Origin: Heyndrickxia coagulans DSM 1 = ATCC 7050
Lineage (GTDB): Bacteria; Bacillota; Bacilli; Bacillales; Bacillaceae_C
Length of the DNA stretch: 64,000 nt
Reading direction: 5' to 3'
NCBI RefSeq assembly: GCF_000290615.1
Contig: NZ_ALAS01000107.1
Span: forward strand, 1-64,000
Of this stretch, positions 53,356-64,000 are shown in pieces (within the stretch, counting starts at the first letter, position 1; the number at the start of each line of letters is the position of its first letter). The translations under genes were made by a program, and so were the position numbers. The notes under the pieces are model-generated. The model had not been told where the DNA came from and did no database searches. It was given only the letters and a program-made list of their open reading frames with translations.

Positions 53356-56300
53356 ATGCGTTTTGTCCATTTGCAGGTCCAAACAGCCTACAGCCTGCTG
53401 GAAAGTACGATCTCCATCCCTGAATGGGCGGCGTACGCAAAAGCGCTTCATTATGACACCCTTGCGATCACGGACCGCAATGTGATGTACGGGGCCTTCC
53501 CTTTTTACAAGGCTTGCCGCGAAAACGGCATCAAACCCGTTATCGGCATGACAGCGGATGTGATGAGCCAATTTGAACCCGGCAAAGCCTATCCGGTTGT
53601 GTTGCTTGCCAAAAACGAAACCGGCTACCGGCATTTGATGAAAATCTCAAGTGCCATCCAGACGAGGCCCGAACCCGGCATTTTCACAAAATGGCTGCGC
53701 GCCTACAGCGATGGCCTGATCGCCTTTACGCCGGGGCTTGAAGGGGAAATCGAGCAGGCGCTGTTGCGGGACGATGGACCGCGCGCAGAAGAGGTTGCGG
53801 TTTTATACCGGGAAATTTTCGGGCCGAGCTTTTATCTTGCACTTGAAAACAACGGGACAGCGCAAGCTAAGAAAGTGCTTCCCGATATGCATGCGCTGTC
53901 GGAAAAACTGGGCATCCCGGAAGTCGTTGCCGCAAATGTGAAGTACTTAAAGAAGGAAGATGCTTTTGCCCATGAAGTGTTGCGCGCGATCAAAGCCGGG
54001 GTGAAACTTACGGATGAAAACCGGCCGGGCCCGGAAAGCGGGATGTACGACTTTAAGCCGCAGCAGGAAATGGAACAGCTTTTTGCCGATTTCCCGGAAG
54101 CTTTGGCCAATACGGAAAAAATCGCAGATGCCTGCTCTGTGGAAATCAAAACGGGACAGCGGCTGCTGCCGGCGTTTCCGGTTCCGGGCGGGCAGACGGC
54201 GGATGCCTTCCTGGAAGAAGTGTGCCGCAAAGGCCTCAGCGAACGCGTGCCGAATCCGGGAGAACGGTATACAGGCCGGCTGGAGTATGAGCTGAAAATC
54301 ATCCGGGAAATGCAGTTCAGCGACTATTTCCTCATTGTCTGGGATTTTATGAAATATGCCAGGGAACACGGGATTCTTACCGGGCCGGGGCGCGGTTCCG
54401 CTGCCGGCTCCCTTGTCGCATACGCGCTTTATATTACCGATGTCGACCCGGTGCAATACGGGCTTTTGTTTGAACGGTTTTTGAACCCGGAGCGCGTCTC
54501 CATGCCGGATATTGACAGCGATTTTCCGGATCACAGGCGGGACGAGATGATCCGCTATGTCGCGGAAAAATACGGCCGGCAGCATGTCGCGCAGATCATC
54601 ACATTCGGCACATTTGCCGCGAAAGCCGCAGCCCGGGATGTTGCCCGGATTTTCGGCCTTGAAACAAAAGAGCTTGAACGGTTGTCGCGCTTCATCCCGT
54701 CACAGCCTGGCATGACGCTTAAAAAAGCATATGAAGCATCAAGCGCCTTCCGGGAGTGGATCGGCCAGTCGGACCAGCGCCGCAAGCTTTTTGAAACGGC
54801 CCGGCTTTTGGAAGGCTTACCGCGCCATGTTTCCACCCATGCTGCCGGCGTCATTATCAGCGGTGAACCGCTTACGGGCATCATCCCGGTGCAGGAAGGG
54901 CATGACGGCATTTTTTTAACCCAGTATCCGATGAACCATCTCGAAGAAATCGGGCTTTTGAAAATGGACTTCCTCGGTTTGCGGAATTTAACCATTCTTG
55001 AGCATATCCTCGCGGGGATCGAAAAGGGGACGGGGAGAAAAATCCGCCTCCAGGATGTGCCGCTTGATGATCCGGAGACATTTCGCCTTTTTAGTACGGG
55101 CAATACGACTGGGATCTTCCAGTTCGAGTCGGACGGCATGCGGAAAGTGCTCGAGCGGCTTAAACCGACCGAATTTGAAGACATTGTCGCGGTCAATGCG
55201 CTGTACCGGCCCGGGCCGATGGAAAATATCCCGGCCTATATTGAGCGGAAACACGGGGTGAAACCGGTCGAATATCCGCATCCCGATCTTCAGCCGATTT
55301 TGGAAAAAACATACGGCGTGATTGTCTACCAGGAACAAATTATGCAGATCGCTTCAAAGATGGCGGGCTTTTCGCTCGGGGAGGCGGATTTGCTCCGCCG
55401 GGCCGTCAGCAAAAAGAAAAGGGAAATCCTGGACGAACAGCGGCTGCATTTTATAAATGGCGCGCAAAAAAAAGGATATGAGAAAAAAACGGCGAATACT
55501 ATTTATGATTTTATCGTCCGTTTCGCCAATTACGGTTTTAACCGCAGCCATGCCGTCGCCTATAGCATGCTCGCTTGCCGGCTTGCTTATTTAAAAACCC
55601 ATTACCCGCTCTATTTTATGGCGAGCCTTTTGACGAGCGTGATCGGCAACGAGGATAAAATTGCCCAGTATATTCGCGAAGCGCAGCAGATGGGGATCCG
55701 GGTCTTGCCGCCTTCCGTGCAGCACAGCCATTATCCGTTTACCGTGGAAAACGGCGCCATCCGCTACAGCCTTGCTGCGATAAAAGGGATCGGATACGCC
55801 TCCATCAAAGAACTGCTTAAAGAAAGAAAACGGCGCCCGTTTAAAAGCTTGTTTGATCTTGTCCTGCGGGTGAAAGGGCTGAACCGGAAAATTTTAGAGG
55901 CGTTTGCATTTTCAGGCGCGATGGATGAATTCGGAAAAGACAGGGCTGTCTTGCTTGCCAGCATCGATGTCGCCCTTGAACATGCGGACATTATGCAGCC
56001 GGATGACGGGCAGGCGGATCTGTTCTTTGAGGATGAAGCGTTCAGCATTGAACCGAATTATGTGGAAACCGAGCCGATTTCACTGATGGATAAGCTCGCA
56101 TTTGAAAAGCAATATTTGGGGCTCTATCTATCCGGGCATCCGGCCGGGCAGTACCGGCCTTTTTGGGACAAGACAGGCGTGCTTGCGGTAAGCAAGCTGC
56201 ATTCGGGCATGAGGAAAATCCGGTTTGGTGCCTGCATTACGGACACAAGAACGATCCGCACAAAACAAGGCAGCCTGATGGCATTTTTGCACATGAGTGA

Positions 56301-56694
56301 CGAAACGGATGAAATAGAATGTGTCGTCTTTCCGGATATCTTTAAAAAATACAGCCCGTTATGCCAAAAAGGGTTGATTGTGGTCGTGGAAGGAAATGTC
56401 GAAAACAGGAACGGCAAAAAGCAGGTGATTGCCCGGGGGCTGCAAGATGCCGGCCCGTTCATGCCTGCCGGCGCCACGTTATATTTAAAGATTCCGGCTG
56501 GAAAGGACCGCATGCTGCTTGTTCAAGTGAAGCAGGTGCTTGACGCTTTTCCGGGGGACTCGCCGGTCATTCTTCATTATGAAGAGGAACGGAAAACGAT
56601 CCGGCTTCCGGAAAAAAGCCGGGTCCGGGCGGAGGAAGCGTGCCTCGAAAAGCTCACGGAACTGCTTGGTGAAGGGAATGTCATATTGAAATAA
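53356..56694 (+). CDS. dnaE: DNA polymerase III alpha subunit DnaE
   Basis: Error-prone replicative polymerase that extends primers before hand-over to PolC in B. subtilis. 1112 residues: N-terminal PHP domain (HLQVQTAYSLLES to about 200), polymerase palm with GPGRGSAAGSLVAYAL and the catalytic aspartates in PDIDSDFPDHRRDEM (about 380-395), FETDGMRKVL-like FESDGMRKVL, tandem HhH and OB-fold (about 880-1080). SD AGGAGG. It is the largest gene in the window and is followed by central metabolism genes as in B. subtilis. Confidence 0.96.
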   Translation: MRFVHLQVQTAYSLLESTISIPEWAAYAKALHYDTLAITDRNVMYGAFPFYKACRENGIKPVIGMTADVMSQFEPGKAYPVVLLAKNETGYRHLMKISSAIQTRPEPGIFTKWLRAYSDGLIAFTPGLEGEIEQALLRDDGPRAEEVAVLYREIFGPSFYLALENNGTAQAKKVLPDMHALSEKLGIPEVVAANVKYLKKEDAFAHEVLRAIKAGVKLTDENRPGPESGMYDFKPQQEMEQLFADFPEALANTEKIADACSVEIKTGQRLLPAFPVPGGQTADAFLEEVCRKGLSERVPNPGERYTGRLEYELKIIREMQFSDYFLIVWDFMKYAREHGILTGPGRGSAAGSLVAYALYITDVDPVQYGLLFERFLNPERVSMPDIDSDFPDHRRDEMIRYVAEKYGRQHVAQIITFGTFAAKAAARDVARIFGLETKELERLSRFIPSQPGMTLKKAYEASSAFREWIGQSDQRRKLFETARLLEGLPRHVSTHAAGVIISGEPLTGIIPVQEGHDGIFLTQYPMNHLEEIGLLKMDFLGLRNLTILEHILAGIEKGTGRKIRLQDVPLDDPETFRLFSTGNTTGIFQFESDGMRKVLERLKPTEFEDIVAVNALYRPGPMENIPAYIERKHGVKPVEYPHPDLQPILEKTYGVIVYQEQIMQIASKMAGFSLGEADLLRRAVSKKKREILDEQRLHFINGAQKKGYEKKTANTIYDFIVRFANYGFNRSHAVAYSMLACRLAYLKTHYPLYFMASLLTSVIGNEDKIAQYIREAQQMGIRVLPPSVQHSHYPFTVENGAIRYSLAAIKGIGYASIKELLKERKRRPFKSLFDLVLRVKGLNRKILEAFAFSGAMDEFGKDRAVLLASIDVALEHADIMQPDDGQADLFFEDEAFSIEPNYVETEPISLMDKLAFEKQYLGLYLSGHPAGQYRPFWDKTGVLAVSKLHSGMRKIRFGACITDTRTIRTKQGSLMAFLHMSDETDEIECVVFPDIFKKYSPLCQKGLIVVVEGNVENRNGKKQVIARGLQDAGPFMPAGATLYLKIPAGKDRMLLVQVKQVLDAFPGDSPVILHYEEERKTIRLPEKSRVRAEEACLEKLTELLGEGNVILK

Positions 56695-56786
56695 GTTTTT
56701 CTCTCCAGATTAATATGTTATATTGTTTAATAGGCTTGTGAATAAGAAATCGCATATCGTGCAGTGAAAACGGGGGAGTGAGGTTC

Positions 56787-58019
56787 ATGTCATTGCGGGA
56801 AGAAGCGTTACATATGCACCGCGAACACAAAGGGAAATTGGAATCCAAGTCAAAAGTCACCGTCAAAAATGCAAAGGATCTGAGCCTGGCCTATTCGCCC
56901 GGCGTGGCTGAGCCTTGCAAAATGATCTACGACAAACCGGAAACGGTCTATGAATATACGATGAAAGGCAATATGGTCGCAGTCGTAACGGACGGCACCG
57001 CCGTTCTCGGGCTTGGAAATATCGGCCCTGAAGCCGCACTCCCGGTCATGGAAGGCAAAGCAATATTGTTCAAAAGCTTTGCCGGCGTCGATGCCTTTCC
57101 CATTTGCCTTGATACGACAGATATTGATGAAATCGTGGAGACAGTGAAACGGCTGGAACCGGTTTTTGGCGGCGTGAATCTGGAGGACATCGCCGCGCCA
57201 AACTGTTTTGTCATTGAAGAAAAGCTGAAGAAGGAAATGAATATTCCTGTTTTTCACGATGACCAGCACGGGACGGCGATTGTAACGGCTGCAGGGCTCG
57301 TGAACGCTTTAAAACTCGTTGGCAAAGAAATGTCTGAAATTAAAGTGGTGGCAAGCGGCGCGGGTGCTGCCGGCATCGCGATCATCAAACTGCTTTACAA
57401 CTTTGGCGTCCGCGATATTATCATGTGCGACTCCAAAGGGGCAATTTATGAAGGGCGCCCGTTCGGAATGAACAAGGTGAAATCCGAAGTGGCCAAATAT
57501 ACAAACCGTGACAAAGCAGCAGGCAGCCTGGCGGATGTGATCAAAGAAGCGGATGTTTTTATCGGCGTTTCCGTGGAAGGGGCGCTGACAAAAGAAATGG
57601 TGCAGTCAATGAAAAAAGATCCGATTATTTTTGCAATGGCCAATCCGAATCCGGAAATCATGCCGGCAGATGCCAAAGCGGCCGGCGCGAAAGTCATTGG
57701 CACAGGCCGCTCCGATTTTCCAAACCAGGTCAACAATGTCCTCGCCTTCCCGGGCATTTTCAGGGGGGCATTGGATGTGCGCGCCACGCATATTAATGAA
57801 AAGATGAAACAAGCCGCCGTCCACGCGATCGCCGGTTTAATTGATGAACATGAACTGAATGCGGATTATGTCATTCCACGCCCGTTTGATCCGCGTGTTG
57901 CGCCGGCGGTTGCGGCAGCTGTTGCGAAAGCGGCGATGGAAACCGGTGTCGCCCGCATTCAGGTGGACCCGGAAGAAATCCGCGAAAAAACGAAGCAGCT
58001 TTCCGAAATTGGCAAATAA
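56787..58019 (+). CDS. ytsJ: NADP-dependent malic enzyme YtsJ
   Basis: Oxidative decarboxylation of malate to pyruvate with NADPH formation. 410 residues: LAYSPGVAEPCK, DGTAVLGLGNIGPEAALPVMEGK, FHDDQHGTAIV, NAD(P) site ASGAGAAGIAIIKLL, and AMANPNPEI. ATG 56787 (MSLREEALH) follows GGGGGAG; the GTG three codons upstream is less likely. A TGTTATATT at 56716-56724 is an extended -10 candidate. Confidence 0.96.
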   Translation: MSLREEALHMHREHKGKLESKSKVTVKNAKDLSLAYSPGVAEPCKMIYDKPETVYEYTMKGNMVAVVTDGTAVLGLGNIGPEAALPVMEGKAILFKSFAGVDAFPICLDTTDIDEIVETVKRLEPVFGGVNLEDIAAPNCFVIEEKLKKEMNIPVFHDDQHGTAIVTAAGLVNALKLVGKEMSEIKVVASGAGAAGIAIIKLLYNFGVRDIIMCDSKGAIYEGRPFGMNKVKSEVAKYTNRDKAAGSLADVIKEADVFIGVSVEGALTKEMVQSMKKDPIIFAMANPNPEIMPADAKAAGAKVIGTGRSDFPNQVNNVLAFPGIFRGALDVRATHINEKMKQAAVHAIAGLIDEHELNADYVIPRPFDPRVAPAVAAAVAKAAMETGVARIQVDPEEIREKTKQLSEIGK

Positions 58020-58124
58020 GCATCAGTTGCCGGAAGAAAAAAGCCGCCTTTTTTGCCGGTACTTCGGCAGAAAAACCGCCGGCTTGCCCGGTGGTTCCGG
58101 TGCCAGATACAGGAGGGGTAAGAT

Positions 58125-59000
58125 TTGCTGAAAGATTTTTTTTCTAAACCGAAAAAGCGAAAATATGCGACTATCCCTTCAGACCATACAAGGCAGGAAG
58201 TTCCTGAAGGGATCATGTCAAAATGCCCGAAGTGCGGCAAAATCATGTATACAAAAGAACTGCAGAAAAATTTAAAAGTCTGCCTCCATTGCGGCTACCA
58301 TTATCAAATGACCGCTTATGAAAGGGTGGAAAGCCTGCTGGATGAAGGGACGTTTGAAGAGTTCGACCGCGGCCTTGTTTCCAAAAACCCGCTTGCGTTT
58401 CCGGGTTACCTTGAAAAACTGGAAAAAGACCGCAACAAAACAAACCTGAATGAAGCGGTACTGACAGGTAAAGGCGACATTCAGGAAAGGCCGGTCGTGC
58501 TTGCTGTCATGGATGCGCAATTCCGGATGGGTAGCATGGGCTCGGTTGTCGGCGAAAAAATTACGCGCGCCATCGAAGAAGCAGACAGGCTCCATGTGCC
58601 GTTTATCATTTTCACTGCTTCAGGGGGCGCCCGCATGCAGGAAGGGATATATTCTTTAATGCAGATGGCAAAAACGAGCGCGGCGCTTGAAAGGTTCAGC
58701 CGCCACGGCGGGTTAACGGTAACCGTGATGACCCATCCGACAACAGGCGGCGTGACTGCAAGCTTTGCTTCGCTCGGGGATATCAATCTTGCGGAACCCG
58801 GTGCGTTGATCGGTTTTGCCGGCCGTCGTATTATTGAACAGACGATCCGAGAAGAACTTCCTGAAGATTTCCAGACTGCAGAATTTATTCTTCAACACGG
58901 CCAGCTCGATGCGGTTGTGAAACGCCATGACCTGAAAAAAACATTGGCAGGCATTCTGGACATCCATCAACCAACAAACGCAGGTGAATTACAATGGTGA
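58125..59000 (+). CDS. accD: Acetyl-CoA carboxylase carboxyltransferase subunit beta
   Basis: Zn-containing half of the carboxyltransferase that makes malonyl-CoA. 291 residues starting at TTG 58125 behind AGGAGGGG ([14 protein letters not shown]). The four-Cys zinc ribbon is [18 protein letters not shown] (about 29-52), then the crotonase-like core with [12 protein letters not shown] and [17 protein letters not shown]. Ends seven bases inside accA. Confidence 0.97.
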   Translation: MLKDFFSKPKKRKYATIPSDHTRQEVPEGIMSKCPKCGKIMYTKELQKNLKVCLHCGYHYQMTAYERVESLLDEGTFEEFDRGLVSKNPLAFPGYLEKLEKDRNKTNLNEAVLTGKGDIQERPVVLAVMDAQFRMGSMGSVVGEKITRAIEEADRLHVPFIIFTASGGARMQEGIYSLMQMAKTSAALERFSRHGGLTVTVMTHPTTGGVTASFASLGDINLAEPGALIGFAGRRIIEQTIREELPEDFQTAEFILQHGQLDAVVKRHDLKKTLAGILDIHQPTNAGELQW

Positions 59001-59968
59001 ATGAACTTGAATTTGAAAAACCGGTCATTGAGCTGAAACGCAAAATTGCCGAGTTAAAGGAATTTACAAAACAGTCGGATGTCGATTTGTCAAGCGAGAT
59101 TAAAAAACTGGAAGCAAGGCTTTCCCGGCTGGAAGAGGAAATTTACGAAAACATGGATCCGTGGGACAGAATCCAGATTGCGCGTTTTCCCGAACGGCCG
59201 ACATCATTGGACTATATTCAATATCTTTTTACCGATTTTCTCGAGCTCCACGGCGACCGTGTATATGGCGACGACGGGGCGGTTGTCGGCGGGATCGCAA
59301 AATTTGAGGGTCTTCCTGTCACCGTGATTGGCCAGCAGCGGGGGAAAGACACAAAAGAAAACATCCGCCGCAATTTCGGCATGCCACACCCGGAAGGCTA
59401 CCGGAAAGCATTACGGCTGATGAAGCAGGCAGAAAAATTTAAACGCCCGATTATCAGCTTCATCGACACAAAAGGTGCGTATCCGGGAAAAGCAGCGGAA
59501 GAAAGGGGCATCGCTGAATCGATCGCGCGCAATTTGTTTGAAATGTCCGGGCTGTCCGTTCCGATCATCTGCCTGATTATCGGCGAAGGGGCCAGCGGCG
59601 GGGCGCTCGGCATTGGCGTCGGCGACCATATCCATGTCCTCGAAAATTCATGGTTCTCAGTGATTTCACCGGAGTCCGCCGCGGCGCTTTTATGGAAAGA
59701 TGCATCGCAGGCAAAACGGGCTGTCGCCACCATGAAGATGACCGCGCCCGAGCTGAAAGAACTGGGCATTATCGATGATCTGATTCCGGAAGTAAAAGGC
59801 GGCGCACATAAAGATCCAAAAGCGCAGGCAGAGCTGATCCGCCCCGTGCTTGCCGCATCATTAAAGGAGCTGCGGGCATATGCCCCTGAAGAACTGGTGG
59901 AAAAAAGGTACGAAAAATACCGTAAAATCGGCGTGTTTTCAACGCTCGAACAGTTTGCCCGCCAGTAG
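58994..59968 (+). CDS. accA: Acetyl-CoA carboxylase carboxyltransferase subunit alpha
   Basis: Partner of AccD in malonyl-CoA synthesis. 324 residues: N-terminal helical hairpin ([20 protein letters not shown]), then [37 protein letters not shown] and [16 protein letters not shown]. Overlapping start with accD ensures matched amounts. Confidence 0.97.
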   Translation: MVNELEFEKPVIELKRKIAELKEFTKQSDVDLSSEIKKLEARLSRLEEEIYENMDPWDRIQIARFPERPTSLDYIQYLFTDFLELHGDRVYGDDGAVVGGIAKFEGLPVTVIGQQRGKDTKENIRRNFGMPHPEGYRKALRLMKQAEKFKRPIISFIDTKGAYPGKAAEERGIAESIARNLFEMSGLSVPIICLIIGEGASGGALGIGVGDHIHVLENSWFSVISPESAAALLWKDASQAKRAVATMKMTAPELKELGIIDDLIPEVKGGAHKDPKAQAELIRPVLAASLKELRAYAPEELVEKRYEKYRKIGVFSTLEQFARQ

Positions 59969-59982
59969 CCGCAAGGATGACA

Positions 59983-60020
59983 GGCAACCGGCTGACTTTG
60001 TGCCGGTTGCCTCGCTTTTT
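59983..60020 (+). terminator. Terminator of accDA
   Basis: GGCAACCGGC and GCCGGTTGCC form a ten-base perfect stem, followed after four bases by TTTTT. Confidence 0.8.
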
Positions 60021-60052
60021 ACACGGTGCAATGTATACAAGCCAAAATTTTT

Positions 60053-60155
60053 GGCGTTCTGTTTTTCCAGCTAGTCCCTTTCTTCTAAGTGGTTGGAACG
60101 TAAAAACAGATCCTGGTTTACCGGCATGGAAACCGGGAAAAGAAAAAAGAACGCC
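60053..60155. repeat. Long inverted repeat between accA and pfkA
   Basis: GGCGTTCTGTTTTTC (60053-60067) pairs with GAAAAAAGAACGCC (60142-60155) apart from one bulged G. The loop side holds a further possible stem (GGTTT with GAAACC near 60115-60135). A smaller palindrome GCCAAAA-T-TTTTGGC (60041-60055) touches the left arm. It could be a short non-autonomous element or a structured RNA. Nothing else is recognised in 60021-60263. Confidence 0.5.
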
Positions 60156-60263
60156 CTTTGCTGGCAAGCGGGAAGGCTGGGGAATTGGTAGCGTATTCAT
60201 ACTATTCCGACACAGTTTGTTCAAAAACGCACATTTTTAAAATTTTTACTTTTTCATGATTGA

Positions 60264-60292
60264 TTGTGAACATGCTTTTAAAGTGGTATTTT
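60264..60292 (+). promoter_or_regulatory. pfkA-pyk promoter
   Basis: TTGTGA (60264-60269), 17 bases, TATTTT (60287-60292) with TGG in front, an extended -10. I did not find a cre site near it. Confidence 0.55.
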
Positions 60293-60340
60293 AGATATAT
60301 CCGAAGGCAGACTTGGCGATACTATAGTTACTTTGCTTGA

Positions 60341-61351
<1,011 letters not shown>

Positions 61352-61372
61352 CGTTTCTTAGGAGGAAATAGA

Positions 61373-63133
61373 ATGAAAAAAACCAAAATTGTATGTACAA
61401 TCGGGCCTGCCAGTGAAAGTGTGGAAATGCTTGAAAGATTAATGGCAAACGGGATGGATGTTTGCCGCCTGAACTTCTCGCACGGCAGCCATGAGGAACA
61501 TCTTGCCCGGATTAAAAATATCCGTGAAGCTGCAAAAAACCAAAACAAAACGATCGGGCTTCTGCTCGATACAAAGGGCCCGGAAATCCGCACCCATGAT
61601 ATGAAAGACGGCGGATTCGAGCTCGTTGAAGGCATGACACCGGTCATTTCAATGACAGAAGTGCTCGGGACAACGGAAAAATTTTCGGTCACGTATGAAG
61701 GACTGATTGATGATGTGCACGTTGGCTCTAAAATTCTGCTTGATGACGGTTTGATTGAACTGGAAGTGACGGCCATCGATAAAAACGCCGGTGAAATCCA
61801 TACAAAAGTGCTGAACCGCGGCGTTTTGAAAAACAAAAAAGGTGTCAACGTCCCGGGTGTCTCCGTGAACCTTCCGGGCATTACCGAAAAAGACGTGAGC
61901 GATATCCTGTTCGGGCTTGAACAAGGCATTGACTTCATTGCGGCTTCATTTGTACGCCGGCCGTCTGACGTTTTGGAAATTCGCCAGCTCCTTGAAGAAC
62001 ACGATGCTTTACATGTGAAAATTTTCCCTAAAATTGAAAACCAGGAAGGCGTCGACAACATCGATGAAATCCTAGCTGTATCGGACGGCTTAATGGTTGC
62101 CCGCGGTGACCTCGGCGTTGAAATTCCGACCGAAGCGGTACCGCTCGTGCAAAAAGAGCTGATCAGAAAATGCAATACGCTCGGCAAACCGGTGATTACC
62201 GCAACGCAAATGCTTGATTCGATGCAACGCAACCCGCGCCCGACCCGCGCGGAAGCAAGCGACGTGGCCAACGCCATTTTTGACGGCACGGATGCGATCA
62301 TGCTTTCCGGCGAAACGGCAGCCGGGAAATATCCTGCTGAAGCGGTTAAGACGATGTACAATATTGCGGTTCATGTGGAAAAAGCAATTAACCACCGCGA
62401 TATTCTGAACAAGCGCAGCAAGAGCACGGACCATAATATGACAGACGCTATCTGCCAGTCCGTTGCCCATACGGCTTTAAATCTTGATGTGAATGCCATT
62501 ATTGCGCCGACTGAAAGCGGCTATACGGCACGCATGATCTCCAAATACCGCCCGGCGGCCCCAATCATTGCTGTCACGAGCGATCCGAAGGTACAACGCG
62601 GCTTAACTGTTGTGTCCGGCGTATACCCACAATTGGGCACAAAGGCAAACAATACGGATGAAATGCTTGAAATTGCAGTGGAGGAAGCGTTGAAATCCGA
62701 AATCGTCCATCACGGCGACCTTGTGATCATTACAGCAGGCGTCCCGGTTGGTGGGAAAGGCACCACCAACCTGATGAAAGTGCACCTGATCGGTGATATA
62801 TTGGCAAAAGGCCAGGGAATCGGCAGAAAATCGGCATTCGGCCCGGTCATCGTTGCTGAAAGCCCTGAAGAAGCAAACGCAAAGGCAACAGAAGGTTGTG
62901 TGCTCGTCACGAGAACGACCGACAAAGAAATCATGCCGGCCATTGAAAAATGCGCCGCGCTGATTACGGAAGAAGGCGGCTTGACAAGCCATGCTGCAGT
63001 TGTTGGCATCAATGTCGGCATTCCGGTCATTGTTGGCGTTGAAAAAGCCGTTTCCATTTTTGAAGACGGGCAGGAAGTTACGGTAGATGCGGCAACCGGC
63101 TCGGTTTACAACGGCCATGCGACTGTATTGTAA
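61373..63133 (+). CDS. pyk: Pyruvate kinase with extra C-terminal PEP-utilising domain
   Basis: Final ATP-forming step of glycolysis. 586 residues: [57 protein letters not shown] and the C-terminal effector domain. A further 100 residues after about 480 resemble the mobile phosphohistidine domain ([12 protein letters not shown]), the usual extra sequence of Bacillus and Geobacillus pyruvate kinases. SD TAGGAGG. Confidence 0.97.
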   Translation: MKKTKIVCTIGPASESVEMLERLMANGMDVCRLNFSHGSHEEHLARIKNIREAAKNQNKTIGLLLDTKGPEIRTHDMKDGGFELVEGMTPVISMTEVLGTTEKFSVTYEGLIDDVHVGSKILLDDGLIELEVTAIDKNAGEIHTKVLNRGVLKNKKGVNVPGVSVNLPGITEKDVSDILFGLEQGIDFIAASFVRRPSDVLEIRQLLEEHDALHVKIFPKIENQEGVDNIDEILAVSDGLMVARGDLGVEIPTEAVPLVQKELIRKCNTLGKPVITATQMLDSMQRNPRPTRAEASDVANAIFDGTDAIMLSGETAAGKYPAEAVKTMYNIAVHVEKAINHRDILNKRSKSTDHNMTDAICQSVAHTALNLDVNAIIAPTESGYTARMISKYRPAAPIIAVTSDPKVQRGLTVVSGVYPQLGTKANNTDEMLEIAVEEALKSEIVHHGDLVIITAGVPVGGKGTTNLMKVHLIGDILAKGQGIGRKSAFGPVIVAESPEEANAKATEGCVLVTRTTDKEIMPAIEKCAALITEEGGLTSHAAVVGINVGIPVIVGVEKAVSIFEDGQEVTVDAATGSVYNGHATVL

Positions 63134-63140
63134 GTAAACT

Positions 63141-63177
63141 AAAAAAAGCGCAGAGGCATCCGGCCTCTGCGCTTTTT
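63141..63177. terminator. Bidirectional terminator between pyk and ytvI
   Basis: AAAAAGCGCAGAGG and CCTCTGCGCTTTTT form a 14-base perfect stem with a seven-base loop. Confidence 0.9.
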
Positions 63178-64000
63178 ATATTGCTTTTTTGCCCATAATA
63201 TAGTTCCAAATGTCATGGAACACATGGGCACGGATCAATGCGGTCAGCAACACGAGCGTAATCGGCCCGAGAATCAGGCCGAGAAACCCGACTGTTTTAA
63301 ATCCGATAAACAGGGCAATCAGCGTCGCGAGCGGATTCATTCCGATGCTGGACGATAAAATTTTTGGCTCCATAATCTGCCTTTGCACGATCACGACAAT
63401 GTAAAGGACGGTTAGCCCGATCGCAAGCGGCAGGCTGCCGGTAATGAATTCGTAAATGATCCACGGGACAAACACAACGCCCGTTCCCAAATACGGAAGA
63501 ATATCGACAATACCGCAAACAAGGGCGATCGTAATCGCGTAATTCACACGCAAAATCAAAAGCCCGATCAGCACAATGACAAGTGTCATGGAAATCAATG
63601 TCAATTCAGCGCGGATAAAACCGAACAGCGCATTGCGCAGGTCGGCAAACACGGTGATCCCGCTTTTTCTTGCTTTTTTCGGCAGCAACAGCTTTCCTTT
63701 GCCTGTCAAATGGTTCCAGTCTTTGCTGATGAAAAACGTTGCAAGCAGGGCAAAAATCAGCACGGTTGCCGCATTTGGAATCCAGGAAACAAGCCCCGGC
63801 AGTTTTTTAAACAGCCCGGACAGGAAATCGCCTGCTGAAGAAGCGATCTTTTGCCCGGCTGCCTGGATGTTTTGCACGATCGTTTCCTGCTGGCCGGCAT
63901 CGAGATTTTTAAAGAGGCCCGCCAGCTTGTCGTACAGCGGCAAAACTTGTGCGGTGACAAGCGATTCCGAATAATTGACAAGCGTCTGGACATGCTCCGG
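63176..64000 (-). CDS. ytvI: AI-2E-family transporter YtvI (5' end beyond the window)
   Basis: The frame is open from the stop at 63176 to the window edge, giving 274 residues; the N-terminal part lies outside, since family members have about 350-370 residues. Several transmembrane segments (IPNAATVLIFALLATFFIS, ELTLISMTLVIVLIGLLILR, ALVCGIVDILPYLGTGVVFV, GLILGPITLVLLTALI) and the family motif DILPYLGTG are present. Members export quorum signals, or act as Na+/H+ antiporters; the substrate here is not known. Confidence 0.88.
   Translation of the reverse strand, partial: PEHVQTLVNYSESLVTAQVLPLYDKLAGLFKNLDAGQQETIVQNIQAAGQKIASSAGDFLSGLFKKLPGLVSWIPNAATVLIFALLATFFISKDWNHLTGKGKLLLPKKARKSGITVFADLRNALFGFIRAELTLISMTLVIVLIGLLILRVNYAITIALVCGIVDILPYLGTGVVFVPWIIYEFITGSLPLAIGLTVLYIVVIVQRQIMEPKILSSSIGMNPLATLIALFIGFKTVGFLGLILGPITLVLLTALIRAHVFHDIWNYIMGKKAI

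Noticed and set aside
59769-60224. 151-codon minus-strand frame after accA
   Set aside because: It is antisense to the accA end and spans the accDA terminator and the inverted repeat.

Overview
The window reads as chromosomal DNA of a spore-forming, low-to-mid GC member of the Bacillaceae. Spore genes are present (sspA, gerW/ytfJ, ytrH, ytrI), SD sequences are strong, GTG and TTG starts are common, and gene order over most of the window matches the ccpA-acu-acsA ... rpsD ... ezrA-thiI-sppA-tpx-ackA ... dnaE-accDA-pfkA-pyk region of Bacillus subtilis. My best guess is a Heyndrickxia (Bacillus) coagulans-like organism, but that is inference from content and not a database result.

Region 1 (1-5.8 kb) is the carbon-control and acetate module: ccpA, then the divergent acuABC operon and acsA. 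AcuA and AcuC acetylate and deacetylate the acetyl-CoA synthetase AcsA. The acuA promoter carries a FadR-like operator between -35 and -10, and the acsA promoter carries a cre-like site in the same place.

Region 2 (5.9-19.1 kb) is a molybdenum and formate block that is absent from this position in B. subtilis. It holds modABC (molybdate uptake), moaA-moaB-mobA-moeA-mobB-moaE-moaD-moaC-moeB (molybdenum cofactor synthesis), then, facing it, a DUF1641 gene and a 980-residue formate dehydrogenase, then fdhD. A GC-rich degenerate tandem repeat sits at the modC/moaA junction and forms the modC C-terminus.

Region 3 (19.2-28.3 kb) holds T-box-controlled tyrS, a sigma-54-dependent proline-degradation unit (PAS-AAA-Fis activator, clear enhancer, -24/-12 promoter, pruA, putB), an AT-rich accessory pair (exported protein plus lipoprotein) next to a gene remnant, and rpsD with a long leader. 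Regions 2 and 3 are where the gene order departs most from B. subtilis.

Region 4 (28.3-64 kb) is mostly ordinary core: dgcP, msr-type GAF protein, refZ, ezrA, nifZ-thiI, sspA, mbcS, sppA, yteJ, ytfI, gerW, tpx, ytxK, ackA, ecsC-like, usp, ald, pepQ, ytkL, ytoI, ytpI, nrnA, ytrI, ytrH, dnaE, ytsJ, accD, accA, pfkA, pyk and a partial ytvI. Intergenic DNA here contains a 31-bp direct repeat pair (about 33.9 kb) and a long inverted repeat (about 60.1 kb). I saw no rRNA, tRNA, CRISPR array, complete insertion sequence or prophage.
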